Shown here: in pieces, positions 33,905-46,400 of the stretch | How positions within the stretch are numbered: position 1 is the first letter of the stretch | Layout: every line of letters begins with the position of its first letter | Assembly: GCA_025024175.1 (NCBI GenBank) | Contig: QCXZ01000053.1 | Location: 6,696,001-6,760,000 of the forward strand | Source of the DNA: Rhyzopertha dominica | Taxonomy: Eukaryota > Arthropoda > Insecta > Coleoptera > Bostrichidae | DNA: 64,000 nucleotides | Reading direction: 5' to 3' | The notes under the pieces: model-generated | The model's input: only the letters and a program-made list of their open reading frames with translations | What the model was told of the DNA's origin: nothing | Databases searched by the model: none | Program-made: the position numbers and the translations under genes

Positions 33905-34960
33905 AAAAACTGTTAGGGGTTGGGTTTACTTTAAAACCAGCGGCTCTAAATCTGTTTGTTACATGGTTAAGCCTCAATCCTTATTTGTCTATTTATATAA
34001 TAAATTTCGAAAATGTGATCAGAGAATTATTTATATAAATGCTTTAAAGAGCATTCGGATATTCCACAATGTGTTTGGAAAATACGTTCCAATAGAAACA
34101 AATTTGTCGAAAAAGTAACGATATTTTGATTGCAACTGATGTGCATATATAACTAATATTTGCGTAATATATATTTTCCTACTTCTGGGAAAAAAAAAGT
34201 TTGTTTGTACTGCTGGTTAAATAGTATAATCTATTTTTAATAACGGGCCTATAAAGAATAAAAATATCTCGTTTAATATGTTTTGTGACCAAAAGCTTAT
34301 ACAAGTATTATAGGTTCGCCTAATTAACCTGCAAAGTGGTCTAAAGTTTGTAAGTCATGGCCTACCTGAGTACTAAAAAAGTCATTAACAGAAAACTTAT
34401 TTGAAGAGATTGGAAAAAAAGGTTTTTTGTCTAAAATATAGCTGTATAAATGACCATGTCAAGCACCTACTCTTTCGAGTAATAAATAAATATTTAAATA
34501 CTTATTATATTTATAACATTAAATATGCAATAATTGAAAACATCAAAAAATGTTACGTTTCTTTCAAATATACCTAACAAGTAATTGCCAGAAACGATAT
34601 CATCGTTTCATCGTTTTCAGAAAACTCGTCATTCAAAAGATTGTTTAATTAGTGTTTCCATGTGATTGACGCAGGAATTCCATACATTCCTGGAAACTTG
34701 GTGGAAGGCTTCACTCCACACATTAACAACATCATCATCTTTACCAGCCGTTTTGGCTATTCCTCAAACCAGTTCTATGGGGTTAAAATGGCAATGATAT
34801 GGGGGTAGCCGTAGTACTTCATGACCAAATTTACATGTTTTTAGGTTGAAAGCTCAACAAGAACTGAGCACAGAACATGAACTGAGGTGTTGTGTAACCA
34901 GGTAACAGACAGATTTAGAACCGCTGGTTTCAAAGGAAACCCAACATCTAACGTATATCT
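33905..34960 (-). mobile_element. DDE transposon remnant between inverted arms
   Basis: About 60 bases at 33909-33970 (AAACCAGCGGCTCTAAATCTG) recur in inverted, diverged form at 34893-34955. Between them, minus strand, about 34860-34640, is 'KFGHEVLRLPPYHCHFNPIE', then 'LV*GIAKTAGKDDDVVNVW', 'SEAFHQVSRNVWNSCVNHME' and 'TLIKQSFE'. This is the end of the DDE domain plus the C-terminal tail of the Tc1/mariner-superfamily group also seen at 5.9 kb and 25.2 kb. The E in 'NPIEL' is the expected third acid. A TGA replaces Trp just after it. The first two acids and the DNA-binding half were not found, and the arms may belong to a different host repeat. Confidence 0.6.
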
Positions 34961-36880
34961 GCAAAAAGACCCTTATTTATAAGTGCGCGGGTCATTGGCA
35001 CAACATCGCAAATTATATTAGGTAGACCTTTCTTAGAGAGCGGCTTACAGTTTTCGCAAAATACCGCCTGAAAAAGCATTTCTAACAGCACTACTTTTCC
35101 GCTTTTACAAGCTTGTATCAAGAGGCCGAACCCCTTATATTGCTTGATCACTCAATGTCATTTGAATATTCTTTAGCTTTTTTCATGAAATGCTGCGACG
35201 AATAGCACAGGATGATGATTTCTTCTTAAAGATTTTATGGAGCGACGAACGACGTTTACAACAGTAAGGGTCTGTAATCGAAGAAACACTCATATACGGG
35301 TATCGGAAAATTTTATTTGTTAATACAGTTTTTTTTGTTGTTATGTTATAAATAAACATTTTCTACTTCATTCTGAACAATTAAAAGAAAATTGAGATTT
35401 CAGGGATTTAATAATGATATTTGACGACTGTTTTTGTTTGTTATATACTTATATATTTCGTCAATAGACATTAAAGTCATATATTTGACATGAAATATTT
35501 CGAAAACAGCTGATCTAAACATTGACCTATGCTCATATTTTTAAATCAGCAGAAGAGGGACTTTCATTTTAGGGTCGTTTTTCGATTTTGGATATTCGGA
35601 AAACATTGATCGTTGGGCACCATCTTCAGAGGATTGAAGCTATTGGGTATATAGGTGATTTGTGTATTTAAATCATCTATATAAGTATGAGGTTTTCGTT
35701 TCTAAACTGTAAAACGCACTGCAATAATTGATACATGCTGATGAAACTTTAGCCAAAAGTTTATCTGTTTATTAAATTTGTTAAGTCTACTCAAGCGTAA
35801 TTTTACATTTTTAAATGAATATAACCATGCTTAAAAGTAATGGCATAGTCCCTGCAAACATATTTGTTCTTGAGTTCGTGGGTATTCAAAGAGTTTAATA
35901 ACCGAATGTCAAACAAACGCTATACTTATCATTGCATGTTTGTTTACACGCCCGTCACAGGAAATGCAATATCGCAATATTTGTATTTGATGTAGAAGTT
36001 TGTAGTAATACATATTAATACAAAAATTGAACCACAAGTATTACTCAGTGAATTGCATGCTCATTGGCTTTCAAATTACTTAACTCTCAACATTTTCGTT
36101 TACCAAAGATATTTAATGCCATTGTCACCAAATTTGCCTGTTGACAAGCTAGTACTGAAGCAGTCCATACTTTTGCTAATGAGTTCAAAGAAGGACCATC
36201 AATTTCTTATTGTAATATAATGACATAAGTATAATGAATTTAAAGTAAATTACTTATCTATTAAGTGATCGAAAGCATTAAGGAGACACTCAACTAATGT
36301 TAACTTGGTACGTCATAAGGTGAATGTGACGTTTTCAAGTCACTTTAGTTTCATTTTTAAAGGTATAACCACAGAACAAGTGAAATATAAGTTTAAGCAG
36401 TGGCGGTTCCTCTTGTAGAGCAGTGGTTAATTTTTAAGTGAAATTCACTGTATATTCAAGCTTAAAAATGTCTGAAGATACTGATAACACTGGCCTGCAA
36501 TGAAATTCTCCTTCAATTACGTATGTATTGTTCTATTTTGTATGTCAAAATTAGCATTTGTGATGTTTAGATTTTTGCATTATTAACGCTACTTGAATTC
36601 ATTTAATTCGTATCTGTACAGCCCCCAACCAATTTGAACTGATAAAAAAATCAAGTAAGCCTTCTACTAACATTTTAAACAAATACATTCGCGTGCGGAG
36701 CAATCGCTGTCAGTTCAATGCACTAATTAGGTCAAAAAATTAGTAGTAGTAACTGTTTCTGTTTAAAACCGGATAGTTTGGTGAGTTTTTTCATAAAATT
36801 TATGCATGTGGGGATAACTTTTATTTTTTTCAGAAGAGTCAACTATTAATATTATAGTTATAAATTGTAACATCAAATTA
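34961..36880. other. Gene-free stretch
   Basis: A 67-aa minus frame at 34948-35151 has no recognised family. Around 35605-35640 the minus strand holds CUGAAGAUGGUGCCCAACG, reminiscent of a hammerhead start, but the stem II partner is missing. Confidence 0.35.
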
Positions 36881-36884
36881 TCCT

Positions 36885-37930
36885 CAAAATTGTGGTACGA
36901 AATGGCAAAGACATGCAAGAATTCGGCATTTTTTTTCTACATCTGCGGTATTTTGGGCTTCCTGTTGATCAAAGAAACATAAATTGGCTCCCAAAAATAT
37001 GTTTGCATATGTATAATAATAGTTGCTCAAGAACTTTAATAGGCTGGCTCCAAGGAAGTCATAAGTCGATACCATTTGCAAATGATTTGGAGTGAACCGC
37101 AGAACCATGAATGATGAACCATGACGATGCTTTACCTCCTGTACATACTAACAACGACGAAATGGTGGAAGAGGAAAATGCTCCTCAACAAAGTCACTCG
37201 AGTAACTACTCCACTTCTTCACCTTTATGTTCAGCTTCCTTAACAAAACCTCATCTTATTACTCAGTTTGATGTGAGTGGTCTAGTTCGAGATTTTGAAG
37301 TTTCAAAATCGAAGGCTCGTCTTCTTGGATCAAGATTGCAACAATGGAACCTTTTACATAAAATACCCCAGAGTCTCATATTTTTGTAACAGACAAGAAG
37401 ACTTTATGAGGTGCTTCACTAAAGGGGGCGATGTGGTGTTTCGTAATTATGCTGAAGGACTTCTACAATAACTATTTATTAATTCGTCTAAAATAAGTTT
37501 AAATGCAGTTATGCTTCATAATGGGAATAAATATCCTTTAGTCCCCCTAGCATGCAAGGAACACGAAAGAAAACTATGGAAATACGAAGTTGTTTATGAA
37601 AGAAATCAAATATTCACAATGCTCGTGGAACATTTGTGCCGGTCTAAAATTTGTAGCAATGTTAACCGGACTGCAAGGAGGATTTACCAAATCTTTATGC
37701 GAATGGGACAGCCGTGCAAGAGATAAACACTACATAAAAAAAATTGGCCTCAAAAAACGAGTTTAACCCCCGGAATCAAAAATGTAAATCAAGAACCTTT
37801 AGTGCAAAGTGAAATTGTTTTTACCGCCGTTGCATATAAAACTGGGTTTGATGAAAAACTTATAAAAGGTATGAATAAGGAATAAAATTCCTCCGATGAG
37901 TACGGTAATTTGTCATTTGGGCAAAAGTTA
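36885..37930 (+). pseudogene. Unnamed repeat-associated protein family, decayed copy
   Basis: Consecutive + frames give 'YFGLPVDQRNINWLPKICLH' and 'GWLQGSHKSIPFANDLEW', an N-terminal Cys-poor version of a W-x-P-x-x-C-C ... M-P-F-A-x-P-M-V-W-R-E-P module. They continue 'ITQFDVSGLVRDFEVSKSKA', 'RLLGSRLQQWNLL', 'VMLHNGNKYPLVPLA', and 'FVAMLTGLQGGFTKSLCEWD', 'SRARDKHYIKK' with 'LTPGIKNVNQEPLV'. I recognise the style as a high-copy, uncharacterised family of animal genomes (LLGSRLQEWNLL ... LLGLQGGYTKFPCFLCxWDSRA), usually about 500-600 aa and probably TE-encoded. Its enzymatic activity is unknown to me. This copy has several frameshifts and stops (for example after 'KIPQSLIFL' at 37389), and the C-terminal half after 'LVDP' is lost. 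Confidence 0.55.
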
Positions 37931-38365
37931 CTTTTTCTGGTGAAACCCGTTTTTTAATTCAATTGAGTTAGGTGTAATTAATTTTACACCAAGTAAATTT
38001 ATTACATTCCTACAACTCTGACTTGTACCCTTTACCCCCAAGTGAAACTTTTTTGACGCATAAATACTTTCATCAAAATTTAAAAAAGTAAAGCAAGTAA
38101 TGGTATGTTTTATTATAAAATACAATCAAGATAGATTTTGTTTTTGAATATATTTGAAAAACTCAGAAACGTGAATTTTTACTATTAATAATACCAATCG
38201 CAAATTTTTATGTACATAAAGAGAGAAGCCGGTTAAAATGTAAAATCAAAATCATAAAAAATGTATAAAAATGACAATTTATACAGTAATGTTTGATAAC
38301 TATTATGGAGCTAGAATATTTAATTTCTACAATGGCAGTATCATTGATTAGACTGGCAGCAAGAA
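37931..38365. other. Spacer between two opposed pseudogenes
   Basis: AT-rich, no frame of note. It separates the + strand unnamed family (ends about 37930) from the - strand Mutator/YqaJ locus (starts about 39545, ends about 38370). Confidence 0.35.
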
Positions 38366-38369
38366 AGTG

Positions 38370-39545
38370 GTGATTGCAGTGCACAAATGAACCAGAGTTT
38401 TTAATTTTAAATCCACTTAAAATTTCAATTTTTTTGCCAAGTCTTCATTATCACTGCCCCAATGGATATATTTATTGCCTTTGAAGGGAGAATGAAAAAA
38501 ACTTTTAGCAAGAATGTCATAGGTATTGGGATTCCGGCGAAATACAACACGACCAACATTGGAAGCAGTTAATCTATATCATCGTTCTTGGAACCACCTC
38601 GGATTATCAGATTGACCTATGCTATCTTTTACTATTTCATCATGTCCTATTAAAGTTTGTGGAAGCAGTTCTCCCATTTGCTGTCATCATCGATGACATC
38701 TTCTTCATAAGATTCACTGTTGACTTGGCCATGATCTGAATCGGGACCAACAGACTTGCTTTTCTTTTTTTGTGGTTGATCATCTGCGAAGAGTCTTCTA
38801 CAAGCTTTATCTCGTTTCCGCTTAGGAATACGGCTCATATCTTTTTTTGTAAATTTTCCGGGGGTTCGTTTGGCAATTTTTCGATGAATTATTTGTCCCT
38901 GTTGCGTTGCTAGTAATCGCCAAGCAAACCACGTTCGTCCATCTCAGAAATGAAGTTCTCTTCGTTTGGTTTTGGTTCTGTGCAAAAGTAATTTTCACAA
39001 TTTTTATGATCACATTGCCTTGGGAAATTTTCAGTGTCTCTGGATAATCCTGCCAATTGTTCATCAAACGAAACAACCTCTGTTTTCCTGAAATTTAGGG
39101 CTTTCTTTGTTGCTCCTCTCATTCGCTCAATGTTAGATTTCAAACTTTTCCGCAGCTTCACAGGTAAACCTTATTTTTTGTCGAACTTAAACGACTTTTT
39201 GCCATTTGATGCAATTCTCAGCAGATGGTTTGTGCATTTGGCGAGCTAGTTATGGTCCATAAGTTTTTGCGGTCAGAAGTCTGTCGCTGTCACCTACCAG
39301 TTTTACATACTTCAGTCCGTGCATATCAATACTTTGAAACTTTCAGCAATTATATCGGATTCCATTCAAGTAGATATTCCTTTCCAATTTTTTGTGCATC
39401 TGTGCTCTGCACTGGGATTGTTCGCTGCCTTTGCACAATTGATGCAAAATTTATTTCACACACCTATGTATAGCTATTTTCCTGTTGTAACCCCCAAAAG
39501 CACTCTTTCCGCGTGTATATTCAAAACTAAAACTTTCGAGTAGCG
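38370..39545 (-). pseudogene. Mutator-type transposase fused to a YqaJ-family nuclease, decayed
   Basis: Minus strand from 39545: 'TRGKSAFGGYNRKIAIHRC', 'FCINCAKAANNPSAEHRC', 'KNWKGIST*MESDIIAESF', then 'MHGLKYVKLVGDSDR'. These are the C-x-x-C-A-x-A ... H-x-C-x-K-N-W ... M-E-x-D-I-I-x-x-x-F and G-D-x-D-S blocks of the Mutator-like transposase domain found in insect and cnidarian repeats. Next, 39161-38910 reads 'KSLKSNIERMRGATKKALNF', 'RQCDHKNCENYFC' (HxxCxxxxC finger). A basic stretch follows, 'MSRIPKRKRDKACRRLF' (38838), and an acidic linker. After a stop at about 38655 comes 'IGQSDNPRWFQER*YRLTAS', 'NVGRVVFRRNPNTYDILAKS' and 'HWGSDNEDLAKKL' (38640-38440), the YqaJ/lambda-exonuclease signature (S-x-x-W-x-x-x-R ... 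L-T-A-S ... G-x-x-x-E). The later D-x-E-x-K of the nuclease is missing. Stops and shifts show it is not functional. Confidence 0.7.
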
Positions 39546-40069
39546 TCTAAGATTTTCCTAGTGATAAAAACAAAAGTGGTGACAGTTTTAAGAAGAGACA
39601 ATGAATACAGATAATTTACGACCACAATGATCCATCTGCAAATTATAAAAGGATTGCAACAAGGGGTACATCTGCATAGTTTACGAGCGCGAAGCTCCGC
39701 CCCGCAAAGCATTCAAATTTGATGCAACAAAAATTCATTATTTTTGCTGCGATAAAGAAAAGAACAAATGTTTTGCGTATCAAAATTAAATTTTCTCTGG
39801 TGTTATCGTCTTATTTTTTGTTTGTTTTAATCTTAATTTTTTTTCTTGCACCTTTTTATTTTTTTTCGGCAAAAGTCAGTGTGAATTTCAAGAGAGAGAG
39901 AGAGAGAATTAATTTAAGCGCTCAGATAAAATGATAATATGATGAAAAATACGGATTTTATCCTGCATAAACCATTTAGAGTGGTACGTATAAACAGCCT
40001 TAATGACGTTTTATGTGGTAGGGAAAGTACCTACTTCGTAACCCTCCCTCGTATTTCCAAACCAGGCAA
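39546..40069. other. Spacer with a (GA)n microsatellite
   Basis: AT-rich sequence with poly-T runs; (AG)n at 39891-39907. No coding signal. Confidence 0.4.
39891..39907. repeat. (AG)n microsatellite
   Basis: Seventeen bases of alternating AG. Confidence 0.85.
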
Positions 40070-40440
40070 CTTCGCAAAAGACGTATGACCCCCGCACCCT
40101 TACCCAGATGCCCCACATTCCAGAGGCCAAACATCCCTCTGGCGCCCTTTTTACGACGCCCTGGTGCCCAAATGTCTGCCTCACTATCGACCGGGCAAAA
40201 CGGGCACATGGGGTGGCATAAGACCTTGAAAACCCCGCCCGATTTCACTCTTGATATTCGCGAATCGCGCCTCGTACGTTCAGTTTGTCTGTCCGGTCTC
40301 GCCTAATAAACAAACCNGGGTTGAATCAACAAATAGTTGCAGTGACGTAGCGTACACAGAGACCAGGACCAGACGAAGTAGGCGACTTCAGTCGGTTAGT
40401 TTGTGTTGGAGTGTTCATTGTCCGAATTGAGGTTCCGAAA
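40070..40440 (+). promoter_or_regulatory. GC-rich promoter and 5' untranslated region of Ly6 gene 1
   Basis: Composition switches abruptly to C-rich and CpG-containing from about 40080 and stays so up to the ATG at 40441, then falls back after the donor site. TCAGTTTGTC at about 40279 resembles an arthropod initiator (TCAGT), consistent with a TATA-less start. The ATG context is CGAAAATGG, acceptable for insects. Exact start site is unproven. Confidence 0.4.
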
Positions 40441-43400
40441 ATGGCAACGAAAGCGGTGTGTTTGGCGGCGTTTCTGCTGTGTTTGAGCTCAGGTAAGAAG
40501 AGAACCATGTTACTGTACTGATGTTTATTCATTAATTTATGCTCCTTGATGGGTTTTAATCATGTGCTAAAACAGGCGTGCGATATTTAAATATATCACA
40601 GGATGTGCACTGCGAATTTATATAAACGATTATGAACACAAAATTGTAATCTTCCCAAGTGATTTTTTTATTTCGTAAACACAATTTATTAAGACTCTAT
40701 TAATCCCGAAACTTTCCAAACTGTTACTCACCATCACCTGGTGTAAAAGTAAATATGCTTCATTAAATAAATATTGGTACGCCTGAATGCAGGACTAGGT
40801 AATTAACAAAATTGGAAACGTTTGGAAAGCTACCAGAACTAGTTTACTTTATTCAAGAGTGATAAAACTGATACACTTAGGCACTTGTTATTTTGTACAA
40901 GTATTTATTATGTTTCCTAATACCAGAGACTGAATGTTATTTTTATTTCCAATGCGTCCTCAAAGAACCTAGGACAAAAACCTATGAATGAAAATCTATC
41001 CCAACATAAAATACATTAAAAGCAATTAGATAATTTGTTCTCATTTAGAGGCAATGGATTATCCTGTATTAGTTTAGTTTATAATTTTTATGAAGGTTGC
41101 ACATTATTATGTAAGATCGCTCTAAGCACATTTTCAAGATTTTATCAATTTAGTTCAAAGGGCAATTTATGATGGTTTGGTTAGCGAGACATGGTTGTCT
41201 AATGATGTAGATCTATCTATTTTAGCAATACCTGGTTACTGGTTTTGTTTGCGGTATGTATGAAAATGTTGTCTGCCTGGGTAATTTCAACATTAATTTC
41301 TTAAATATTTCTAACCCTGTGAGTGCGTGTTTGGAGGCGTGTACAAGTTAGTGTCAGTCTTGGATGAACCGACTAGAGTGACTGGTAANTCAAGCTCACT
41401 GATCGATCTTTATTCATATCTCTTTCTCTGCATGTTACAAGAACTGTGACGATGTTTCTAACCACAAATTGGTTTATTGTGAATTTAGTACACCTAAGAT
41501 TAAATGTGACCTTAAATACGTTACTCATAGGATTTCAGACGCTTTGATGTCAGTGAGTTTCGAGATAGTTTGGAATCTATTTATTGGACTGATGTGGTAT
41601 GTGAAACCAGTATTGATAAGAAAATTGAAAATTTCAAAACCCGATCGGCATGCCCCGGTGGTAACGTCTAGGGTAACAAAACCCAAGGCAATGTGGTGTT
41701 CCCCTGAACTCAAATGTCTCATGAGAGAACGTGATGCATCCTTACGGAAATACAAACGCTGTAAACTTCCTGAAGATTTTTCTACATAGAAGAGGTTGAG
41801 GAACACAATATTTGGTTGGCACTTCGGAATTTAAATATTGGTACTAACAAAGCCTGGTCTGAACTATGAATCTCTCAAATAGCAATTCCATTAATGCATA
41901 TTTTTCACAGTATAGTATCATCTCCAATCGTAGAAGGCAATATTATGAGAATGCTTGATTCCCATTCCTACAAGAATTTTCCTTGAGAATTTTCCTTTAG
42001 AAGAGGTACACTCCGCACTCTTTAACGCAAAAAAAGATAATTGTGGCACAGACAACACCGTTGGAAATGTTGCGCTTATGTAGTCCCATTATTGACTATT
42101 ACACAACTTCAACTGTTGTATCGAAAAAGCTTATTTCCCCACGATGTGGAAGAGGGCCATCGCAATACTTTTACCTAAAAAGTCTAACCCTGAAAACTTT
42201 TCGGATTAATGTTTGATTAGCATCTCACCTGCAGCTTCAAAACTGTGTGAATCTCTAGTCTACCAACAGATACCTGACTTTGTCTTTTCTAGAAAAATCA
42301 TTCTCGATGCTGAGTGCGGATTCAGACGCGGTCGGAGCACTTCTAGTGCACTAGCTTCAGTCATGGATGATCTTATTTCAACTTATGATAAAGGTTTAGT
42401 CAGTGCTTTGGTTTTGCTCGATTTTTCAAAAGAGTTCGATACCACTGATCATGGTCTGTTATGCGCCAAACTAAAGTCTTACGGATTCAGCAGTTTGTCG
42501 GTACAGTTTATTAGGTCGTATTTGAGCGATAGAACTCAAGTGGTAAAATATAAAGATAGCGTCTCCTCTGAATTGTCGGTTAGATCTGGTGTTCTCCAAG
42601 ACTCCATATTAGGATCTCTGCTTTTCATAATATATACGTCCGATGTAGTGAACTCAGTTCTTAATTGTAGAGTAATAGCTTACGCCGCCAATACACAGTT
42701 GTATTTTAGTAAAACAACCCAAGCAGACGCAAATCCACTAGCTGTATGCTTCTATTCTGTACGACTAGTGCTTTTACCATTTTAAAAGGTTGGAATGGGC
42801 TGTCAGTTTACGATATCCGATAAAAAAGGAAACCACAACATCGATGACCTATTCGTAAGATATGCAACAACGCTTATATTAAACAACAAATAACACAACT
42901 GAAACAAAAATACAATGTCAATAGCAGCAAAAATAAAAGAAACAATCACATTGGATGTTCCACATATTCCCCATTCTCGCGATAACAAACACGCAGATGA
43001 TTCAAATGTGAATTATTCTCATTTATCAGAACATTTTCACTAACTCGGCGAAAAGGGTTGCGTATTAGTTCCATCATTTTTTCCGAGCGGTTGAAGGATT
43101 CCTAAAAACTAAATGTTTGACGTGACCGCAGAAAAAGGAATCAAGTTTCGTTAAATCTAGAGATCGCGCTGGACATGAAGCGAGGCCTCTTTTTCTAATT
43201 CTTTTAGGATTATTAATCATTTACCACCTCTTCAAGGACACAAAGCAGAGTTGATTCGAGGGGATATCTAAATATAAATGCTCAGAGTTATCTTACAAAT
43301 CTTGTGAAACAAGGCACATTAAAAAGAATCAGCTTGTTTCCAGGCTACCTAGTTAATTATCTTTTGTTGAAATTGGTTTTAAAATAATATATAAATACTT

Positions 43401-46400
43401 ANGATCACCCTGGCTTATTAAAATTTCCTTTAATTGTAACTTTTTATGAAAAGAAGTGTACTTACTTTATAATGAACTTGTAAGCTTTCCAGATTAATTT
43501 AATTGATAATATTTTCTCCAGAATGAAATTACTTTTAACTTAAAATGCTTTGGCCGTTCTGGGCTACATATTTAATTTATTTAAGCTATACTTGCCTGTA
43601 ATTTAATACAATTATCTAAAAATAAATTTTCGAACAAAAAGCAGTGGACATAAGAAAAAAAATCATAAAAACCCCAATTTGTGCGTGGCTGTAAATGACC
43701 TCATCATCCAATTTTTGTACCAGTTGTACATAGTAGGCATGAAATTTATGTCTGTGCAGTATTTGTGATACAGAACTTATTTGTCTTGTACTTAGGTGTG
43801 GATTTTTAATTTTGATAATAGCAGCAGCTACTAAAACTTTATTTTCCTCATGCGCTGTTGATTTTCTGCATTTCCTTTTCTCATATCCAACACATTCAGT
43901 TCCATCAAATCTGTCTTTCAAACGCCCAAGTGCTGTTGTGTTTCGATTAATTAAATTATAAATTGCATTTAAGTGATAAAATGGATTTATCAGTTTAATA
44001 CTGAAAATAATTACCTATCCTTCCAGCTATTTCCATTCCAATATATTCAAAATGTCGCAACACACTGTCAACGTAAAAATTTTCAACAGATGTGAAATAA
44101 CTCACGAACAGTGCTACCGAGGTCTAGTGTAATATTAATAAACTAGCATTTATTTTTTACAGCAAATTCAGAAGTTCAGTAATATGCAGGGTATTCATTT
44201 AAGATAACTTACTTGGTGCTCACTTCCGGTATAACTGGAAGTCGACCCATCTTTGTAAATATGTTTAATCTATTAAACACTTGATCTCGATTATTTCGTT
44301 TGAACCATTTTTCAATTTTAACTTGGACTCATTACAGATTCTACAATTCAAACAGAAAAAGAGTAATTGGTGACTTAAACAATATGTTTATATGCCTTTC
44401 AGTTTTCAAATCTTGTAACGCGAATAACTTAGTAACTAAGTTTTGTAAACAAGTTTTTAATCGTATGAACGTGATACTATAAATAAAGTCGTAATTCGTT
44501 TCAATCTGGAAAAATGGTAACATAGTTCCAATTTAGTTTTTCTTGGGCCACCATCCTGAACTATTGCTGACTAAAAACATTCAACTTCAGCTACGTAATA
44601 GGACGTGGCACTATAAATAGATTCGTAATCCGTTTCAATCTGGATGTTTGGTTAAGTGGATCCCAGATTCGCGTTGAAAGTTTTAATTCCTGCAAAAAAT
44701 ATAAATAAAGCATCAATTGGAAATTCTAAAGGTACCAAATATCTACGAGAATGTCTAAAAGTGTGGTTGTACAATGAATAGAAAGAAGCTTAACTGCTTG
44801 TCAATATTAATATTTAAAGAGCGTTTATTTGGATATATTTGTTTATCACCATCAGGTATAAACAAAGACAGAACACTTCGTTTGACTTTTATAGTATTTA
44901 ACATGTACATAAATACTGCCTAACATACTTTTGATACTTGCTATTATATTTATTAATAAGTTTCTGTCAGCGAGTATTTATAAATGTTTACGCCTCTTAG
45001 TATGGGTGCAGCCTTATAAATAGCCATATTAAATCTATTACCTACGTTAGCTCAAACTCTTTTACAATGAGCTTCTAAATTTGCCCCCTCCCTCACGCAA
45101 ACTTTTGATCAGTTATAGTTGTAATTCACAAAATTTGCTCTCGTTTGCATATAGACAGTTTTATATACTCCAGCCATATGGCTAATGGAGCTTTTTTTGG
45201 GCCCACAATATTTTTACACTGCAGTTTATTTAACGCATAAAAACCACTTAGCCTACTTTTTACTCAAATTTTGGGATAGTCGTTTAAAGGAATGTTACCG
45301 TCCACAGCTTCCCAACTATTAGGTCAGTCCAAGGAGTTTTTAATTTCGTTTCTTTCTGGGTCAGAGCTGCGTAAATATCCTTTATATGATTTGGAATATT
45401 TCCATTTCGTAAATATTAAACATTAAATAATTTACAGCACACCTGTGTTTTTTTGTTCAGACACATTGGTGTTGCCGCAAAAAATCATTACCTAAACTAA
45501 CAAAGTTATAAATCAATTGCAGATCAACCAGTTATTTGTGCTCAGATAATCAAGGTATTTCAGCTATCTCTAAATACATAGTACGAACATAACTTATATG
45601 GGTCATTAGATCAATTATAATTTCATAAATTCTGACTTCCAATTTAATATATTCTGTCTTACTTCAGTCGTACCAACTTATACACTAGTTCCAACTCCAA
45701 ACTTACTATGGAGCGAGACTTACATTCAAAATTGTGTTATACTTCTTTATTTATATAAGATCTGAGGAGTCTAAATATGAATCCACTTAGGGAATTGATT
45801 GGTAAAACGTAGAATAATTTTGCATAATTAATTAAAAATATGTATATGTGAAAATTGTGCTGCAATATTGTTACTAATTAGTACATGCATTTGGAAAAAA
45901 AGAATATACCTACGAAGATTTCATACCGTCTAATATTCCGCAGGAATATTATGTATCGATGACACTTATACTTCATTGAGGTATTAATTGAGCTACTTAG
46001 CAAGCCCTCGTAAAATAGGTTGTTTTCAGTTGTGTTTCAGGTTCTGTTCGACCGATTGAACATCGACACCATTGAAACGGATATATTTGCCTGATTTCAA
46101 AAATGTATCACACTTGTACAGTTTACAAACTTGGAATCATGTATTTCTTTTTTAATTTTAGGGTACCCGATTCGCAATGAATTGATCAAACTAGACGAAA
46201 ATTACCACTAGTCAAGGAAAAATTGTAATACTTACCTGGCTTTTTTGTCCATTTTAGAGATAAGAAAATTGTTTTGATCCTTTTTCAAGCTCAATTATTT
46301 TAATTAGCAGCGAATTGTGCAAGTGTGATACATTTTTGAAATAAAAAAAATATCATTTTCAATGATGTGCCTTTCGACTTCCCTTCCCATTAAAAAAATG

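Noticed and set aside
35605..35640. Minus-strand CUGAAGAUGGUGCCCAACG hammerhead-like start
   Set aside because: Stem II has no partner and GAAA is missing at the right distance.
39034..39473. Plus-strand frames across the Mutator/YqaJ locus
   Set aside because: Shadows of the minus-strand transposase blocks.
40000..40306. Pro-rich plus frame and its minus counterpart before Ly6 gene 1
   Set aside because: Lies in the GC-rich leader; no conserved motif and no splice link to the Ly6 frame.
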